Assembly (NCBI RefSeq): GCF_006363895.1
Contig: NZ_CP040953.1
Direction: 5' to 3' (one strand)
DNA: 64,000 bases
Source of the DNA: Methylopumilus universalis
GTDB lineage: Bacteria > Pseudomonadota > Gammaproteobacteria > Burkholderiales > Methylophilaceae
Each line of letters starts with the position of its first letter. Within the stretch, counting starts at the first letter, position 1. Shown here one piece after another: positions 8,525 to 17,937 of this stretch. Both the position numbers and the translations under genes were made by a program. The notes beneath the pieces are model-generated. The model was not told the origin of the DNA. It saw only the letters and a program-made list of their open reading frames with translations, and ran no database searches.

Positions 8525-9244
8525 TTGCCGCAAAGATTAAAAAATTTATTTTGGAACCATCGCTCCTTTAAAGGAAAGATTGCATCCGTCTTATTTCTTT
8601 TGTTTTTTTTCTATCAGCTCTGGATTTTATTTCACATTATTTTATGGACGGTTATAAATCCAGGTGAAAGTGCTTTTATGGAAACAAGACTCGAACATCT
8701 TCAAGAGAAAGATGAAAAAGCAACGTTGCGTCATCAATGGGTGAATTACAACCAAATCTCAATCAATATTAAACAAGCCGTGATTGCAGCCGAAGATGCT
8801 AAATTTATTGACCATGAAGGTTTTGATTGGGAAGGCATTGAAAAAGCTTATGAAAAAAATAAGCGACGTAAAAAAATTGTAGCGGGAGGCTCCACCATTA
8901 GCCAGCAGCTTGCTAAAAATTTATTCTTATCCAACCAAAGAACGCCTTGGCGAAAAGCAGAAGAAACAATTATCACGCTCATGCTTGAAACGATTTTAAG
9001 TAAACAAAGAATCCTAGAAATTTATTTAAATGTGATCGAGTGGGGCAATAATGTCTATGGGATTGAAGCTGCATCGCTTCGTTATTTTTCCTCCCACGCA
9101 AAAGATCTCAATAGTTTTCAGTCGGCTAAGTTAGCTTCTATGATTCCCAATCCTAAATATTATGAGCGTCATCAAGACGCTTCAGGATTGATTGAACGAA
9201 GTGGGATCATCTTATCCCGAATGAATGCGATTCAAGTACCGTAA
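8525..9244 (+). CDS. mtgA: Monofunctional peptidoglycan glycosyltransferase MtgA
   Basis: This 239-residue protein has one N-terminal transmembrane helix (about 17-42) and a GT51 domain, and polymerises lipid II in the periplasm without a transpeptidase domain. Signatures are AAEDAKFIDHEGFDW with the catalytic Glu, GGSTISQQLAKNLFLS, and the second motif ILEIYLNVIEWGNNVYGIEAAS. Translation must start at TTG 8525, directly after the aroE stop, because no ATG precedes the membrane helix; coupling to aroE would help this weak start. It is convergent with uvrA, one base apart. Confidence 0.94.
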   Translation: MPQRLKNLFWNHRSFKGKIASVLFLLFFFYQLWILFHIILWTVINPGESAFMETRLEHLQEKDEKATLRHQWVNYNQISINIKQAVIAAEDAKFIDHEGFDWEGIEKAYEKNKRRKKIVAGGSTISQQLAKNLFLSNQRTPWRKAEETIITLMLETILSKQRILEIYLNVIEWGNNVYGIEAASLRYFSSHAKDLNSFQSAKLASMIPNPKYYERHQDASGLIERSGIILSRMNAIQVP

Positions 9245-9245
9245 T

Positions 9246-12062
9246 TTATTTTAGGTAAGGTTTTAGATATTTACCCGTGTAACTCTTTTTATTGTTAGCA
9301 ACCTCTTCAGGTGTGCCTTCTGCAATAATTTCACCACCACCATCACCACCTTCAGGGCCTAAATCAATCACCCAATCTGCAGTTTTAATCACATCTAAAT
9401 TATGTTCAATGATAACAATGGTATTCCCTGCATCACGAAGCTTATGAATCACATCAAGTAATAGTTGAATATCAGCAAAATGAAGTCCGGTGGTGGGCTC
9501 ATCCAAGATATAAAGCGTGCGGCCTGTATCACGTTTTGAAAGCTCTAAAGCTAATTTAACACGCTGCGCTTCGCCGCCTGAGAGTGTCGTCGCATTTTGT
9601 CCGAGAGTGATATAACCTAAACCTACCTCAATGAGTGTGCGTAATTTTTTTTCCACCGCAGGAATCGCATTAAAAAATTGATGGGCTTGTTCAACGGTCA
9701 TCGATAACACATCATGAATATTTTTACCTTTAAATTGAATCTCTAAAGTTTCGCGGTTATAACGTTTACCTTGGCAAATATCACATGGGACATAGACGTC
9801 AGGCAAGAAATGCATTTCAACTTTGATCACCCCGTCCCCCTCACAAGCTTCGCATCGACCACCTTTGACGTTAAATGAGAAACGACCTGGACCGTAACCT
9901 CGATTTCGGCTTTCATTTAATTGTGCAAAAAGTTCTCGCGTGGGTGTAAAGAGTCCTGTGTAAGTCGCAGGATTAGATCTGGGCGTTCTTCCAATCGGGC
10001 TTTGGTCAACATCAACGACCTTATCAAAAAAATCTAGGCCTTTAATCGATGCATGTTCAGCGGGCTCCGTATGGCTTCCATATAAATGATGTGCGACGGC
10101 ACGATAAAGCGTGTCATTGATGAGAGATGACTTACCACTACCTGACACGCCTGTAACACAAGTGAGGAGACCAATCGGTAATTTTAAATGTACATTTTTT
10201 AAATTATTTCCCTTAGCACCTTTTAACTCTAACCATTTTAAAGTGCGTGGCAATACGCGTTTATTTTTATATTTGATTTCTTTACGACCACTGATGTATT
10301 GACCTGTGAGTGATTTTGGATGTTTGGCAATCATCTTAGGTGTCCCTTCAGCCACTATATAGCCACCATGTTCACCTGCACCTGGACCGATATCGACGAC
10401 ATGATCAGCAGTCATAATTGCATCTTGATCGTGCTCAACGACGATCACAGTATTGCCTAAATCACGCAATCTTTTTAAGGTTTCAAGTAAACGATCGTTG
10501 TCACGTTGATGAAGACCAATGGATGGTTCATCGAGCACATACATGACGCCTGTTAAACCACTACCGATTTGTGAGGCTAAACGAATACGCTGTGCCTCAC
10601 CACCTGATAAGGTTTCGGCTGATCGAGAAAGCGATAAATAATCCAAACCGACATTAACTAAAAATTTTAAGCGACTGGTAATTTCATAAATGATTTTTTC
10701 AGCGATAGTTTTTTTTGCTCCCTTTAATTTTAGAGATTCAAAAAAATGCACCGTTTCTTTTAAGGGGGTATGACATATTTCGTGAATATTTTTTTTACCC
10801 ACTTTGACATGTCTTGCTTCGATTCTTAAACGTGAACCTTCGCATGCAGGACAGGTTTGCATATTCAAATATTTTGCGAGTTCATCTCGAACAGTACCTG
10901 AATCCGTTTCGTGATAACGACGTTTTAAATTATTTAAGATGCCTTCAAAGCTATGCATTTTTTTATTAATTTGACCGCGTTCATTAAGGTATGAAAAACT
11001 AATCTGCTCGCTACCGCTCCCATTCAAAATGACGTCTTGAATTTTTTCTGACAACTCTTCAAACACTGTTTCTAAATCAAATTTGTAGTGCTCACTTAAG
11101 GATTGCAGAAGTTGGAAATAAAATTGATTACGCTTATCCCAACCTTTAATAGCTCCTGAAGCTAGCGACAAATGTGGGAAAGCTACCACGCGCTTGGGAT
11201 CAAAGAAATTAATATTGCCAAGCCCATCACACTCAGGGCAAGCTCCCATTGGATTATTAAACGAGAAAATACGTGGCTCTAATTCTTCCAAAGAGTAATC
11301 ACATAAAGGACACGCAAATTTAGCTGAGAAGAGATGTGATTTGTTAGTATCCATTTCAATCGCAATCATCTTGCCATCGGCTAATCTCAATGCAGTTTCA
11401 GTGGACTCTGTCATCCGCTGCTTAATCTCAGGATTAATTTTAATGCGATCGACCACCACATCAACTTGATGTTTTTTAGTTTTGGTGAGTTTTGGCAGAG
11501 CATCGATTTCATAAATCTCACCATCAATACGCAAACGAATAAAACCTTGCGCTTTCAAATCTTCAAATAAATCTTGTTGTTCACCCTTTCTACTATTAAC
11601 GATGGGAGCTAACAACATAATTTTTGTGTCATTGGGGAGTGCTAGTAATGTATCCACCATTTCAGATACCGTTTGTGATTCCAACGTGTGCGCGTGCGTG
11701 GGACATTCAGGCTCACCTGCTCTTGCATAGAGCAATCTTAAGTAGTCATGGATTTCAGTGACTGTGCCAACCGTTGATCGAGGATTATGCGAAGTTGATT
11801 TTTGTTCAATCGAAATCGCAGGGGATAAACCTTCAATTAAATCGACATCCGGTTTATTCATGCGCTCTAAAAATTGACGTGCATAAGCCGATAAAGACTC
11901 AACGTATCGACGCTGACCTTCGGCATATAGCGTATCAAAAGCCAAGGATGATTTGCCGGAACCGGATAGACCTGTAATCACAATCAATTTATTACGGGGT
12001 AAATCAAGTGAAATATTTTTTAAGTTATGGGTTCTAGCCCCGCGAATCTTGATCGTATCCAT
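9246..12062 (-). CDS. uvrA: UvrABC excinuclease subunit A
   Basis: This 938-residue damage-recognition ATPase carries out nucleotide excision repair with UvrB and UvrC. It shows tandem ABC ATPase halves: Walker A GLSGSGKSS (31-39) and GVSGSGKSS, two LSGGEAQR signatures, and CxxC zinc-binding pairs including CPLC...CPEC and CEAC...CDIC. I placed the start at the ATG ending at 12062 because the family begins MDTIKIRGARTHNLKNI. A longer frame to 12152 adds 30 unrelated residues and would overlap the divergent exporter gene. Confidence 0.97.
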   Translation of the reverse strand: MDTIKIRGARTHNLKNISLDLPRNKLIVITGLSGSGKSSLAFDTLYAEGQRRYVESLSAYARQFLERMNKPDVDLIEGLSPAISIEQKSTSHNPRSTVGTVTEIHDYLRLLYARAGEPECPTHAHTLESQTVSEMVDTLLALPNDTKIMLLAPIVNSRKGEQQDLFEDLKAQGFIRLRIDGEIYEIDALPKLTKTKKHQVDVVVDRIKINPEIKQRMTESTETALRLADGKMIAIEMDTNKSHLFSAKFACPLCDYSLEELEPRIFSFNNPMGACPECDGLGNINFFDPKRVVAFPHLSLASGAIKGWDKRNQFYFQLLQSLSEHYKFDLETVFEELSEKIQDVILNGSGSEQISFSYLNERGQINKKMHSFEGILNNLKRRYHETDSGTVRDELAKYLNMQTCPACEGSRLRIEARHVKVGKKNIHEICHTPLKETVHFFESLKLKGAKKTIAEKIIYEITSRLKFLVNVGLDYLSLSRSAETLSGGEAQRIRLASQIGSGLTGVMYVLDEPSIGLHQRDNDRLLETLKRLRDLGNTVIVVEHDQDAIMTADHVVDIGPGAGEHGGYIVAEGTPKMIAKHPKSLTGQYISGRKEIKYKNKRVLPRTLKWLELKGAKGNNLKNVHLKLPIGLLTCVTGVSGSGKSSLINDTLYRAVAHHLYGSHTEPAEHASIKGLDFFDKVVDVDQSPIGRTPRSNPATYTGLFTPTRELFAQLNESRNRGYGPGRFSFNVKGGRCEACEGDGVIKVEMHFLPDVYVPCDICQGKRYNRETLEIQFKGKNIHDVLSMTVEQAHQFFNAIPAVEKKLRTLIEVGLGYITLGQNATTLSGGEAQRVKLALELSKRDTGRTLYILDEPTTGLHFADIQLLLDVIHKLRDAGNTIVIIEHNLDVIKTADWVIDLGPEGGDGGGEIIAEGTPEEVANNKKSYTGKYLKPYLK

Positions 12063-12137
12063 GTAGCTTAAGCTTTTTAAAGGTAACCTGTTAATATACG
12101 AAATTATTCGAAAATAAGAAATATCTAATTCAAGTTT

Positions 12138-13541
12138 ATGAAGATAGAACAAGGCATGACCCCGCTCGAGATTAGATCCAGTCTTAGTCTGGCATCGATT
12201 TATGGCCTAAGAATGTTAGGTATGTTTTTAATCCTACCTATTTTTGCGATTTATGCAGAAGGCTTGCCAGGGAGTCCCTCAGCTTTTCAAGTAGGTCTTG
12301 CGTTAGGGGCTTACGGTCTCACGCAAGCCCTCTTTCAATTGCCTTTCGGCATGTTATCCGACCGTTATGGACGGAAAAACATTATCTATATTGGCTTACT
12401 TTTATTCGCTTTAGGCTCATTTGTTTCAGGTTATTCAGACGATATCAATATCATTATTTTAGGGCGTGCAATTCAAGGGGCTGGAGCTATTTCGGCTGCA
12501 ATTACAGCGCTTGTGGCAGACCTAACAAGGGATGAGCATCGCACCAAAGCGATGGCTATGATCGGGGCTACGATTGGTATTACTTTTGCCTTATCTTTGA
12601 TGGGAGCTCCTGTTCTTAATCGTCTGATAGGGGTGCCCGGTATTTTTATGCTGACAGGTTTTTTATCATTATCAGCTATTTTAGTTGTACGTTTTGTGGT
12701 GCCCACACCGTTAACTGTCAATACCGTTAAAACATTAAAAGAACCCGCACCTTCCTTTAAATCCATTCTAAAAAATAAAGAACTCTCACGTTTAAATTTT
12801 GGGATCTTTGCGCTTCATGCAGCACAAATGGCGATGTTTATAGTGGTGCCGGTCGCACTGGCCACTTCAGGTGGTATGGATGTCAATCAGCATTGGAAAG
12901 TTTATTTGCCTGTTCTCCTAAGTTCTTTCGTCTTTATGGTGCCTATCATTATCGCGAGTGAAAAATTCAATAAATCAAAACTCGTATTTATTAGCTCTAT
13001 TTTTCTGATGCTCATTGCCCAACTGATGTTTGGTGTTTTAATTAACATTTTTTGGGGTCTAGTTGCATCCCTTTTTGTCTACTTTGTAGCTTTCAATGTT
13101 TTAGAGGCAAGCCTGCCTAGTTTGATCAGTAAAATTGCCCCGCCAAGCGCTAAAGGGACGGCGATTGGGGTGTATAATACATGTCAGTCATTAGGTGTCT
13201 TTTTTGGTGGTTTATTAGGTGGGTTTTTAGCGGATTTTGGTGGCAGTTTTTCAGTGTTTTCATTTTGTGCCATTTTGATGACGTTGTGGGTAGGCTTTGC
13301 ATTATCGATGAAAGCACCGCCTGCGATTAAAACCTTAATGTTTATGATTAAAAATAAATCATTACTCAAAAGCCCTAAACAAATAGCAGTAGTGCAACAA
13401 CAATTAAAAAAAATACAAGGTGTGCGTGACGTCATCATCTTGCTTGAAGAAGGCAAGGTCATGCTCAAAGTCAACAAGCACGAAACGATTCATGAAGCAT
13501 CAATTATTCGGTTACTAGGAGGAAAACATGGCGTCAGTTAA
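12138..13541 (+). CDS. MFS transporter, YajR-like
   Basis: This 467-residue protein has twelve predicted membrane helices (about 15-395) with the MFS signature FGMLSDRYGRKN after helix 2 and LGRAIQGAGAISAA in helix 4. The cytoplasmic C-terminal ~65 residues (KIQGVRDVIILLEEGKVMLK and following) look like the small ferredoxin-like YAM domain of E. coli YajR, and the N-terminal MTPLEIR...GLRMLGMF also resembles YajR. It is probably a proton-driven efflux carrier of unknown substrate. Met7 (12156) is an alternative start that fits the family better. Its end overlaps ssb by 14 bases. Confidence 0.87.
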   Translation: MKIEQGMTPLEIRSSLSLASIYGLRMLGMFLILPIFAIYAEGLPGSPSAFQVGLALGAYGLTQALFQLPFGMLSDRYGRKNIIYIGLLLFALGSFVSGYSDDINIIILGRAIQGAGAISAAITALVADLTRDEHRTKAMAMIGATIGITFALSLMGAPVLNRLIGVPGIFMLTGFLSLSAILVVRFVVPTPLTVNTVKTLKEPAPSFKSILKNKELSRLNFGIFALHAAQMAMFIVVPVALATSGGMDVNQHWKVYLPVLLSSFVFMVPIIIASEKFNKSKLVFISSIFLMLIAQLMFGVLINIFWGLVASLFVYFVAFNVLEASLPSLISKIAPPSAKGTAIGVYNTCQSLGVFFGGLLGGFLADFGGSFSVFSFCAILMTLWVGFALSMKAPPAIKTLMFMIKNKSLLKSPKQIAVVQQQLKKIQGVRDVIILLEEGKVMLKVNKHETIHEASIIRLLGGKHGVS

Positions 13542-14019
13542 TAAAGTTATTTTGATGGGTAATTTAGGCAAGGATCCTGAAGTGCGATTTATGCCGAACG
13601 GCGACGCAGTGTGCAATTTTAGTATTGCAACAACAGACAACTGGAAAGATAAGAACGGTGAAAAGCAAGAGCGCACCGAGTGGCATAACATTGTCATGTA
13701 TCGAAAGTTAGCTGAGATCGCAGGCGAATATTTAAAAAAAGGTCGTCCTGTATTTATTGAAGGCAGACTCCAAACACGCAAATGGCAAACGAAAGAAGGC
13801 CAAGATCGCTACACCACGGAAATCATCGCAGAGAGTATGCAAATGTTAGGTGGTCGCGATAGTGGTGGAGGCTCATCAACTGCTTCATCGAGCACGCCAA
13901 GTCAAACCGCATCGCAAGGTAATGATGAATTTAATCAAGCTCCGCAAAGAACAAGTGGCGCTCCACAGGCAGCCGCTGCGACAAACTTTGATGATTTTGA
14001 AGACGACATTCCTTTTTAA
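13528..14019 (+). CDS. ssb: Single-stranded DNA-binding protein
   Basis: This 163-residue SSB has an N-terminal OB fold (about 1-110; MASVNKVILMGNLGKDPEVR) and a Gly/Ser/Gln/Pro-rich linker. It ends in DDFEDDIPF, the acidic tip that recruits repair and replication partners. It binds ssDNA as a tetramer. An AGGAGGA ribosome site lies within the end of the exporter gene, with a 14-base overlap. In many proteobacteria ssb lies beside uvrA, and here the YajR-like gene stands between them. Confidence 0.97.
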   Translation: MASVNKVILMGNLGKDPEVRFMPNGDAVCNFSIATTDNWKDKNGEKQERTEWHNIVMYRKLAEIAGEYLKKGRPVFIEGRLQTRKWQTKEGQDRYTTEIIAESMQMLGGRDSGGGSSTASSSTPSQTASQGNDEFNQAPQRTSGAPQAAAATNFDDFEDDIPF

Positions 14020-14022
14020 TTC

Positions 14023-14277
14023 ATGCCTATTTTTGATTTCACATGTGAAGCTTGCGGATGTTCGAAAGAATTACTTCGTAAAATTTCAGATCCGATTTTG
14101 ATGGAATGTCCTGAGTGCAAAAAAGAGACTTTTAAAAAACAAGTCTCGGCACCAAGTTTTCAACTTACAGGCTCTGGATGGTATGTCACAGATTTTAAAA
14201 ATAAAACAAAAGAAAGCTCAGCAAAAGCTGATACGAAAACTGAAATCAAAAAAGATGCGACTGTATCTTCAACTTAA
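14023..14277 (+). CDS. FmdB-family zinc-ribbon protein
   Basis: This 84-residue protein begins MPIFDFTCEACG and has two CxxC pairs (CEAC and CPEC) forming a zinc ribbon, followed by the family's SAPSFQLTGSGWYVTDF segment and a charged Lys/Ser-rich tail. The family is named after a putative regulator of formamidase in Methylophilus, but its function is not settled. It lies between ssb and a DUF502 gene in a tight operon that continues to aspS. Confidence 0.88.
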   Translation: MPIFDFTCEACGCSKELLRKISDPILMECPECKKETFKKQVSAPSFQLTGSGWYVTDFKNKTKESSAKADTKTEIKKDATVSST

Positions 14278-14293
14278 ATAATTAAATTACATT

Positions 14294-14926
14294 ATGTTTA
14301 AACGATATTTTTTCACAGGCTTACTTGTGCTTGTTCCTTTAGCGATTACGATATGGGTGATTACTTCTCTTATCCGTTTTCTAGACCAAACACTCATTTG
14401 GTTACCCTACGATTACCAACCAAAAAATCTTTTTGGATTTGATATTCCAGGCATAGGTGTTCTTTTGACTGTAGCCGTCATTTTAGGTATTGGGCTTCTA
14501 GCTTCTAATTTATTTGGTCGTCAATTTTTAAAGCTATGGGAATTATTGTTATCAAGACTCCCATTTGTGAATTCTATTTACTCAAGTATCAAGCAAGTTT
14601 CTGATACTTTATTTTCAGAATCAGGTCGTGCTTTTAATAAAGCAGTGCTCATTCCTTATCCTAATCGAGATACCCGGACGATTGCATTTTTAACAGGGGA
14701 ACCCAGCCCTGATATTGCAAAACATTTAAAGGGTAAGCATGTAAGTGTCTATGTACCTACAACCCCAAACCCCACCTCAGGATTTTTTCTGATGGTCGCT
14801 AAAAAAGATATTGTGGAACTTGATATCAGTGTGGATCAAGCATTGAAATATGTCATCTCCATGGGCGTCGTTCCCCCAAGTAAAAAAACAAAAAAAATAA
14901 TTAACAATTTATCAAAGAGACTTTAA
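14294..14926 (+). CDS. DUF502 family membrane protein
   Basis: This 210-residue protein has two N-terminal transmembrane helices (about 8-27 and 50-72) and a conserved soluble domain containing LLSRLPFVNSIYSSIKQV and PYPNRDTRTIAFLTG. These match the DUF502 family, which is often found directly before aspS in proteobacteria, as here (2-base gap). Its biochemical function is not established. Confidence 0.88.
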   Translation: MFKRYFFTGLLVLVPLAITIWVITSLIRFLDQTLIWLPYDYQPKNLFGFDIPGIGVLLTVAVILGIGLLASNLFGRQFLKLWELLLSRLPFVNSIYSSIKQVSDTLFSESGRAFNKAVLIPYPNRDTRTIAFLTGEPSPDIAKHLKGKHVSVYVPTTPNPTSGFFLMVAKKDIVELDISVDQALKYVISMGVVPPSKKTKKIINNLSKRL

Positions 14927-14928
14927 GA

Positions 14929-16716
14929 ATGATGCGAACGCATTACTGTGGTGATTTAAATAAAACACATATTGGAGAGACTGTCACTTTATGTGGCTGG
15001 GCTCATCGCCGACGTGATCATGGGGGTGTCATTTTTATTGATCTTCGTGACCGTGAAGGCATTGCACAAATTGTGATCGATCCTGACACGAAAGAAACAT
15101 TTTCTACGGCTGAATCGATTCGTAACGAATTTGTATTAAAAGTGGTGTGTAAAGTAAGGGCGCGCCCAGAGGGTACGGTTAATTTAAATATCCCAACTGG
15201 CGAAGTAGAAATGCTGGCTTCAACCATTGAAATTTTAAATCCTTCACTCACACCGCCATTTATGCTCGATGACGATTCCATTTCAGAAATGATTCGTCTT
15301 GAATATCGCTTTATGGATTTGCGTCGTCCGATGATGCAAAATAATTTACGTCTTCGCTATCGTGTAGCTAAAGTCTTACGGGACTTTTTAGATGAAAACG
15401 GATTTATGGAAATTGAAACACCGATGCTCACTCGCAGCACACCTGAAGGTGCGCGTGATTACTTAGTGCCATCTCGCGTGCATGCAGGGGAATTTTTTGC
15501 ACTTCCTCAATCTCCTCAATTATTTAAACAACTCCTCATGGTGTCAGGGTTTGACCGCTACTTCCAAATTACGAAATGTTTCCGCGATGAAGATTTAAGG
15601 GCCGATCGCCAACCTGAATTTACTCAAGTTGATATTGAAACTTCATTTATGTCTGAAGAAGATATTATGATCATCGTTGAAACGATGATTCGTGAAATGT
15701 ACAAAAAAGTCGCATCGATTGATTTGCCATCTCAATTCCAGCGTATGACTTATCAAGAAGCAATGCATAAATATGGCTCAGACAAGCCTGATATGCGTGT
15801 GACATTAGAAATTACTGAATTGACTGATGTTATGAAAGATGTCGACTTTAAAGTATTCTCATCGGCAGCCACCATGAAAGGTGGTCGTGTTGCAGCATTA
15901 AGAGTTCCAAATGGATCTGCCATTACACGCTCTGAAATTGATGCTTATACAGAATATGTCAAAATCTATGGAGCTAAAGGTTTAGCTTACATCAAGATCA
16001 ACGATATCAATGAATTGAATGAAACAGGTCTTCAGAGTCCAATCGTTAAAAATATTCATGTCAATGCTTTGAAATCTATCATTGAAAAAACGGGAGCGCA
16101 AAATGGCGACATTGTTTTCTTTGGTGCTGACAAAGAAAAAGTTGTAAATGAGGCTCTTGGCGCATTGCGCCTTAAAATTGGCCATGAAAAAAATCATATC
16201 GATGGAAGAGCATGGGCACCTTTATGGGTTGTTGATTTCCCTATGTTTGAACATGATGAAGAAACAGATCGATGGGTTGCAATTCATCATCCCTTTACAG
16301 CGCCTAAAGAAGGCCATGAAGACTTGCTAGCGACTGATCCTGGTAAATGTTTATCTAAAGCTTACGACATGGTCATCAATGGTTGGGAAGTAGGTGGCGG
16401 CTCCATTCGTATTCATGAAGAAAAAATTCAATCTAAGGTATTTGATGCTTTGAAAATTTCAAAAGAAGAAGCGAAAGAAAAATTTGGATTCCTTCTTGAT
16501 GCTCTCCAATATGGCGCACCTCCGCATGGCGGCTTAGCATTTGGACTTGATCGATTGGTGACATTGTTAGCAGGCGCTGAGTCGATTCGGGATGTCATTG
16601 CTTTCCCAAAAACACAACGTGCACAATGCTTACTCACTAAAGCACCAAATATTGTTGATGAAAAACAATTACGTGAACTTCATATTCGTTTACGCACTCC
16701 TCAACCTACGACCTAA
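14929..16716 (+). CDS. aspS: Aspartyl-tRNA synthetase, probably non-discriminating
   Basis: This 595-residue class II synthetase has an N-terminal OB anticodon domain (1-105), motif 2 (KCFRDEDLRADRQPEFTQ), the bacterial GAD insertion (about 280-420) and motif 3 (GLAFGLDRL). Its N-terminus MMRTHYCGDLN...CGWAHRRRDHGG follows the P. aeruginosa enzyme. H31 and G82 occupy the positions linked there to acceptance of both tRNA-Asp and tRNA-Asn. With gatCAB at 38284-41458 this suggests Asp-tRNA(Asn) is made and then amidated, though a separate asparaginyl-tRNA synthetase elsewhere cannot be excluded. Confidence 0.95.
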   Translation: MMRTHYCGDLNKTHIGETVTLCGWAHRRRDHGGVIFIDLRDREGIAQIVIDPDTKETFSTAESIRNEFVLKVVCKVRARPEGTVNLNIPTGEVEMLASTIEILNPSLTPPFMLDDDSISEMIRLEYRFMDLRRPMMQNNLRLRYRVAKVLRDFLDENGFMEIETPMLTRSTPEGARDYLVPSRVHAGEFFALPQSPQLFKQLLMVSGFDRYFQITKCFRDEDLRADRQPEFTQVDIETSFMSEEDIMIIVETMIREMYKKVASIDLPSQFQRMTYQEAMHKYGSDKPDMRVTLEITELTDVMKDVDFKVFSSAATMKGGRVAALRVPNGSAITRSEIDAYTEYVKIYGAKGLAYIKINDINELNETGLQSPIVKNIHVNALKSIIEKTGAQNGDIVFFGADKEKVVNEALGALRLKIGHEKNHIDGRAWAPLWVVDFPMFEHDEETDRWVAIHHPFTAPKEGHEDLLATDPGKCLSKAYDMVINGWEVGGGSIRIHEEKIQSKVFDALKISKEEAKEKFGFLLDALQYGAPPHGGLAFGLDRLVTLLAGAESIRDVIAFPKTQRAQCLLTKAPNIVDEKQLRELHIRLRTPQPTT

Positions 16717-16727
16717 AAAATATTTCT

Positions 16728-17111
16728 ATGATTCTATCCATCAATCATATTCAGCTTGTTGCAGAAAAAGATTTGGTGATTCAGTTAAGAGATTTTTATT
16801 GTGATGTCGTCGGTTTAACTGAAGGATTTAGGCCAGCATTCGAACGCTTTGGCTTTTGGTTATATATAGGAGATAAAGATGTCCTTCATCTCATTACCCC
16901 TAAAGAAGGAGATGGTCGCTCCTCACAAAAATCTTCTTTTGATCATGTTGCATTTAAGACTGCCAGCTATCAAGAAGTTTTAAAAAAACTTAAATCACTC
17001 AATATATCTTTTGAAGAGAAACCAATCCCTGATATGAAAGCCCATCAAATATTTTTGCGCGATCCCGCGGGTAATCGTGTAGAACTTAATTTTGACGGCG
17101 AAGATCACTAA
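16728..17111 (+). CDS. VOC (glyoxalase/bleomycin-resistance) family protein
   Basis: This 127-residue protein is a single VOC module pair: a first half from NHIQLVAEKD with FYCDVVGL, and a second half from FDHVAFKT to IFLRDPAGNRVELNF. His7 or His9, the His in FDHVAF and the terminal Glu in NRVELNF fit a metal-binding triad. The substrate is unknown; relatives include lactoylglutathione lyases and dioxygenases. It follows aspS by 11 bases and precedes yjbQ. Confidence 0.83.
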   Translation: MILSINHIQLVAEKDLVIQLRDFYCDVVGLTEGFRPAFERFGFWLYIGDKDVLHLITPKEGDGRSSQKSSFDHVAFKTASYQEVLKKLKSLNISFEEKPIPDMKAHQIFLRDPAGNRVELNFDGEDH

Positions 17112-17136
17112 TCTTTTTTTATAAGGATATTTCATT

Positions 17137-17556
17137 ATGAAAAGCTACCGAAAAGAACTCTGGTTTAATGCGCCGGCCCGAATGCATTTCACAAATATCA
17201 CGTCTGATATCAGAGAATGTTTGTCTGAAAGTGGTATTAAAGAAGGTCTTGTTCTAGTAAATGCTATGCATATCACGGCAAGTGTGTTTATTAATGATGA
17301 CGAATCGGGTTTACATCATGACTATAAAGAATGGCTAGAGGCGATAGCCCCTCATGAGCCTGTTAATCACTATCGTCATAACGATACAGGGGAAGACAAT
17401 GCAGATGCACATATCAAGCGACAAATTATGGGTCGTGAAGTCGTTGTTGCAGTAACTTCAGGCAAGCTAGATTTTGGCCCTTGGGAACAAATTTTTTATG
17501 GTGAATTTGATGGACGACGAAAAAAAAGAGTACTTGTTAAAATTATTGGTGAATAA
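17137..17556 (+). CDS. YjbQ (UPF0047) family protein
   Basis: This 139-residue protein spans the whole UPF0047 fold. It has the family signatures GLVLVNAMHITASVFINDDE and HHDY...HNDTGEDNADAHIKRQIMG, with conserved His and Asp residues thought to bind metal, then TSGKLDFGPWEQIFYGEFDG. E. coli YjbQ shows weak thiamine-phosphate synthase activity, but the physiological role is unsettled. It ends an operon-like run from yajR onward; the next gene is convergent. Confidence 0.92.
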   Translation: MKSYRKELWFNAPARMHFTNITSDIRECLSESGIKEGLVLVNAMHITASVFINDDESGLHHDYKEWLEAIAPHEPVNHYRHNDTGEDNADAHIKRQIMGREVVVAVTSGKLDFGPWEQIFYGEFDGRRKKRVLVKIIGE

Positions 17557-17596
17557 CCTTTAAGCATTAAAAATCCATCTTAAAGGATATTTTTTA

Positions 17597-17851
17597 TTAT
17601 TTGCACTGAAATTTAATTTCTCGATGCACTCCTGAACTGTCTAATTTTTCATTTAAAACTTGGTAACCCCGTTCACATGTTCTTTTTGCTTTTTGATGAC
17701 ATGTTCCAATAGATTCGGCCATGCCGCTACAAGTGGTTTTATATATATTATTTTTTTGATCAATTAACTGCACAGGCTGCTCTTGATAGTTCATAAGTGA
17801 ACTGCAAGAAATATTTAAGACTAACAAAAATACTATACTAATTTTTTTCAA
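17597..17851 (-). CDS. Small cysteine-rich lipoprotein, unknown function
   Basis: This 84-residue product has a type II signal peptide with a lipobox ending at C16 (LNISCSS). The mature part has four Cys (C41, C51, C59, C83) in a TTCSGMAESIGTCHQKAKRTC...IKFQC layout, enough for two disulfides in the periplasm. Similar small lipoproteins with this CxG...C...C GYxV...FxCK pattern occur in other proteobacteria but have no assigned function to my knowledge. It lies downstream of the intact porin, separated by a terminator. Confidence 0.72.
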   Translation of the reverse strand: MKKISIVFLLVLNISCSSLMNYQEQPVQLIDQKNNIYKTTCSGMAESIGTCHQKAKRTCERGYQVLNEKLDSSGVHREIKFQCK

Positions 17852-17880
17852 CTTAAACCCCTAAAAAGATTACATTTAAA

Positions 17881-17909
17881 AAAAAAAGCATCCCGAAGGA
17901 TGCTTTTTT
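17881..17909 (-). terminator. Rho-independent terminator of the intact porin
   Basis: On the minus strand GCATCC-TTCG-GGATGC (stem 17888-17903) is followed by a T-run of at least ten, 34 bases after the porin stop. The leader into the hairpin is shared with the truncated copy, but the stem sequence is different. Confidence 0.9.
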
Positions 17910-17937
17910 AGTTTTTTAAACTACTAAGAAATTAATC

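Noticed and set aside
9246..12062. Frames on the strand opposite uvrA and other large genes
   Set aside because: They lack ribosome sites and recognisable motifs and lie within strongly supported genes, so they are shadows.
12063..12152. N-terminal extension of uvrA
   Set aside because: The 30 extra residues are not UvrA-like and would overlap the divergent exporter. The family start is the Met at 12062.
17557..17596. Possible terminator after yjbQ
   Set aside because: The only complementary arms are a 3-base TCC/GGA stem plus A/T pairs, too weak to call.
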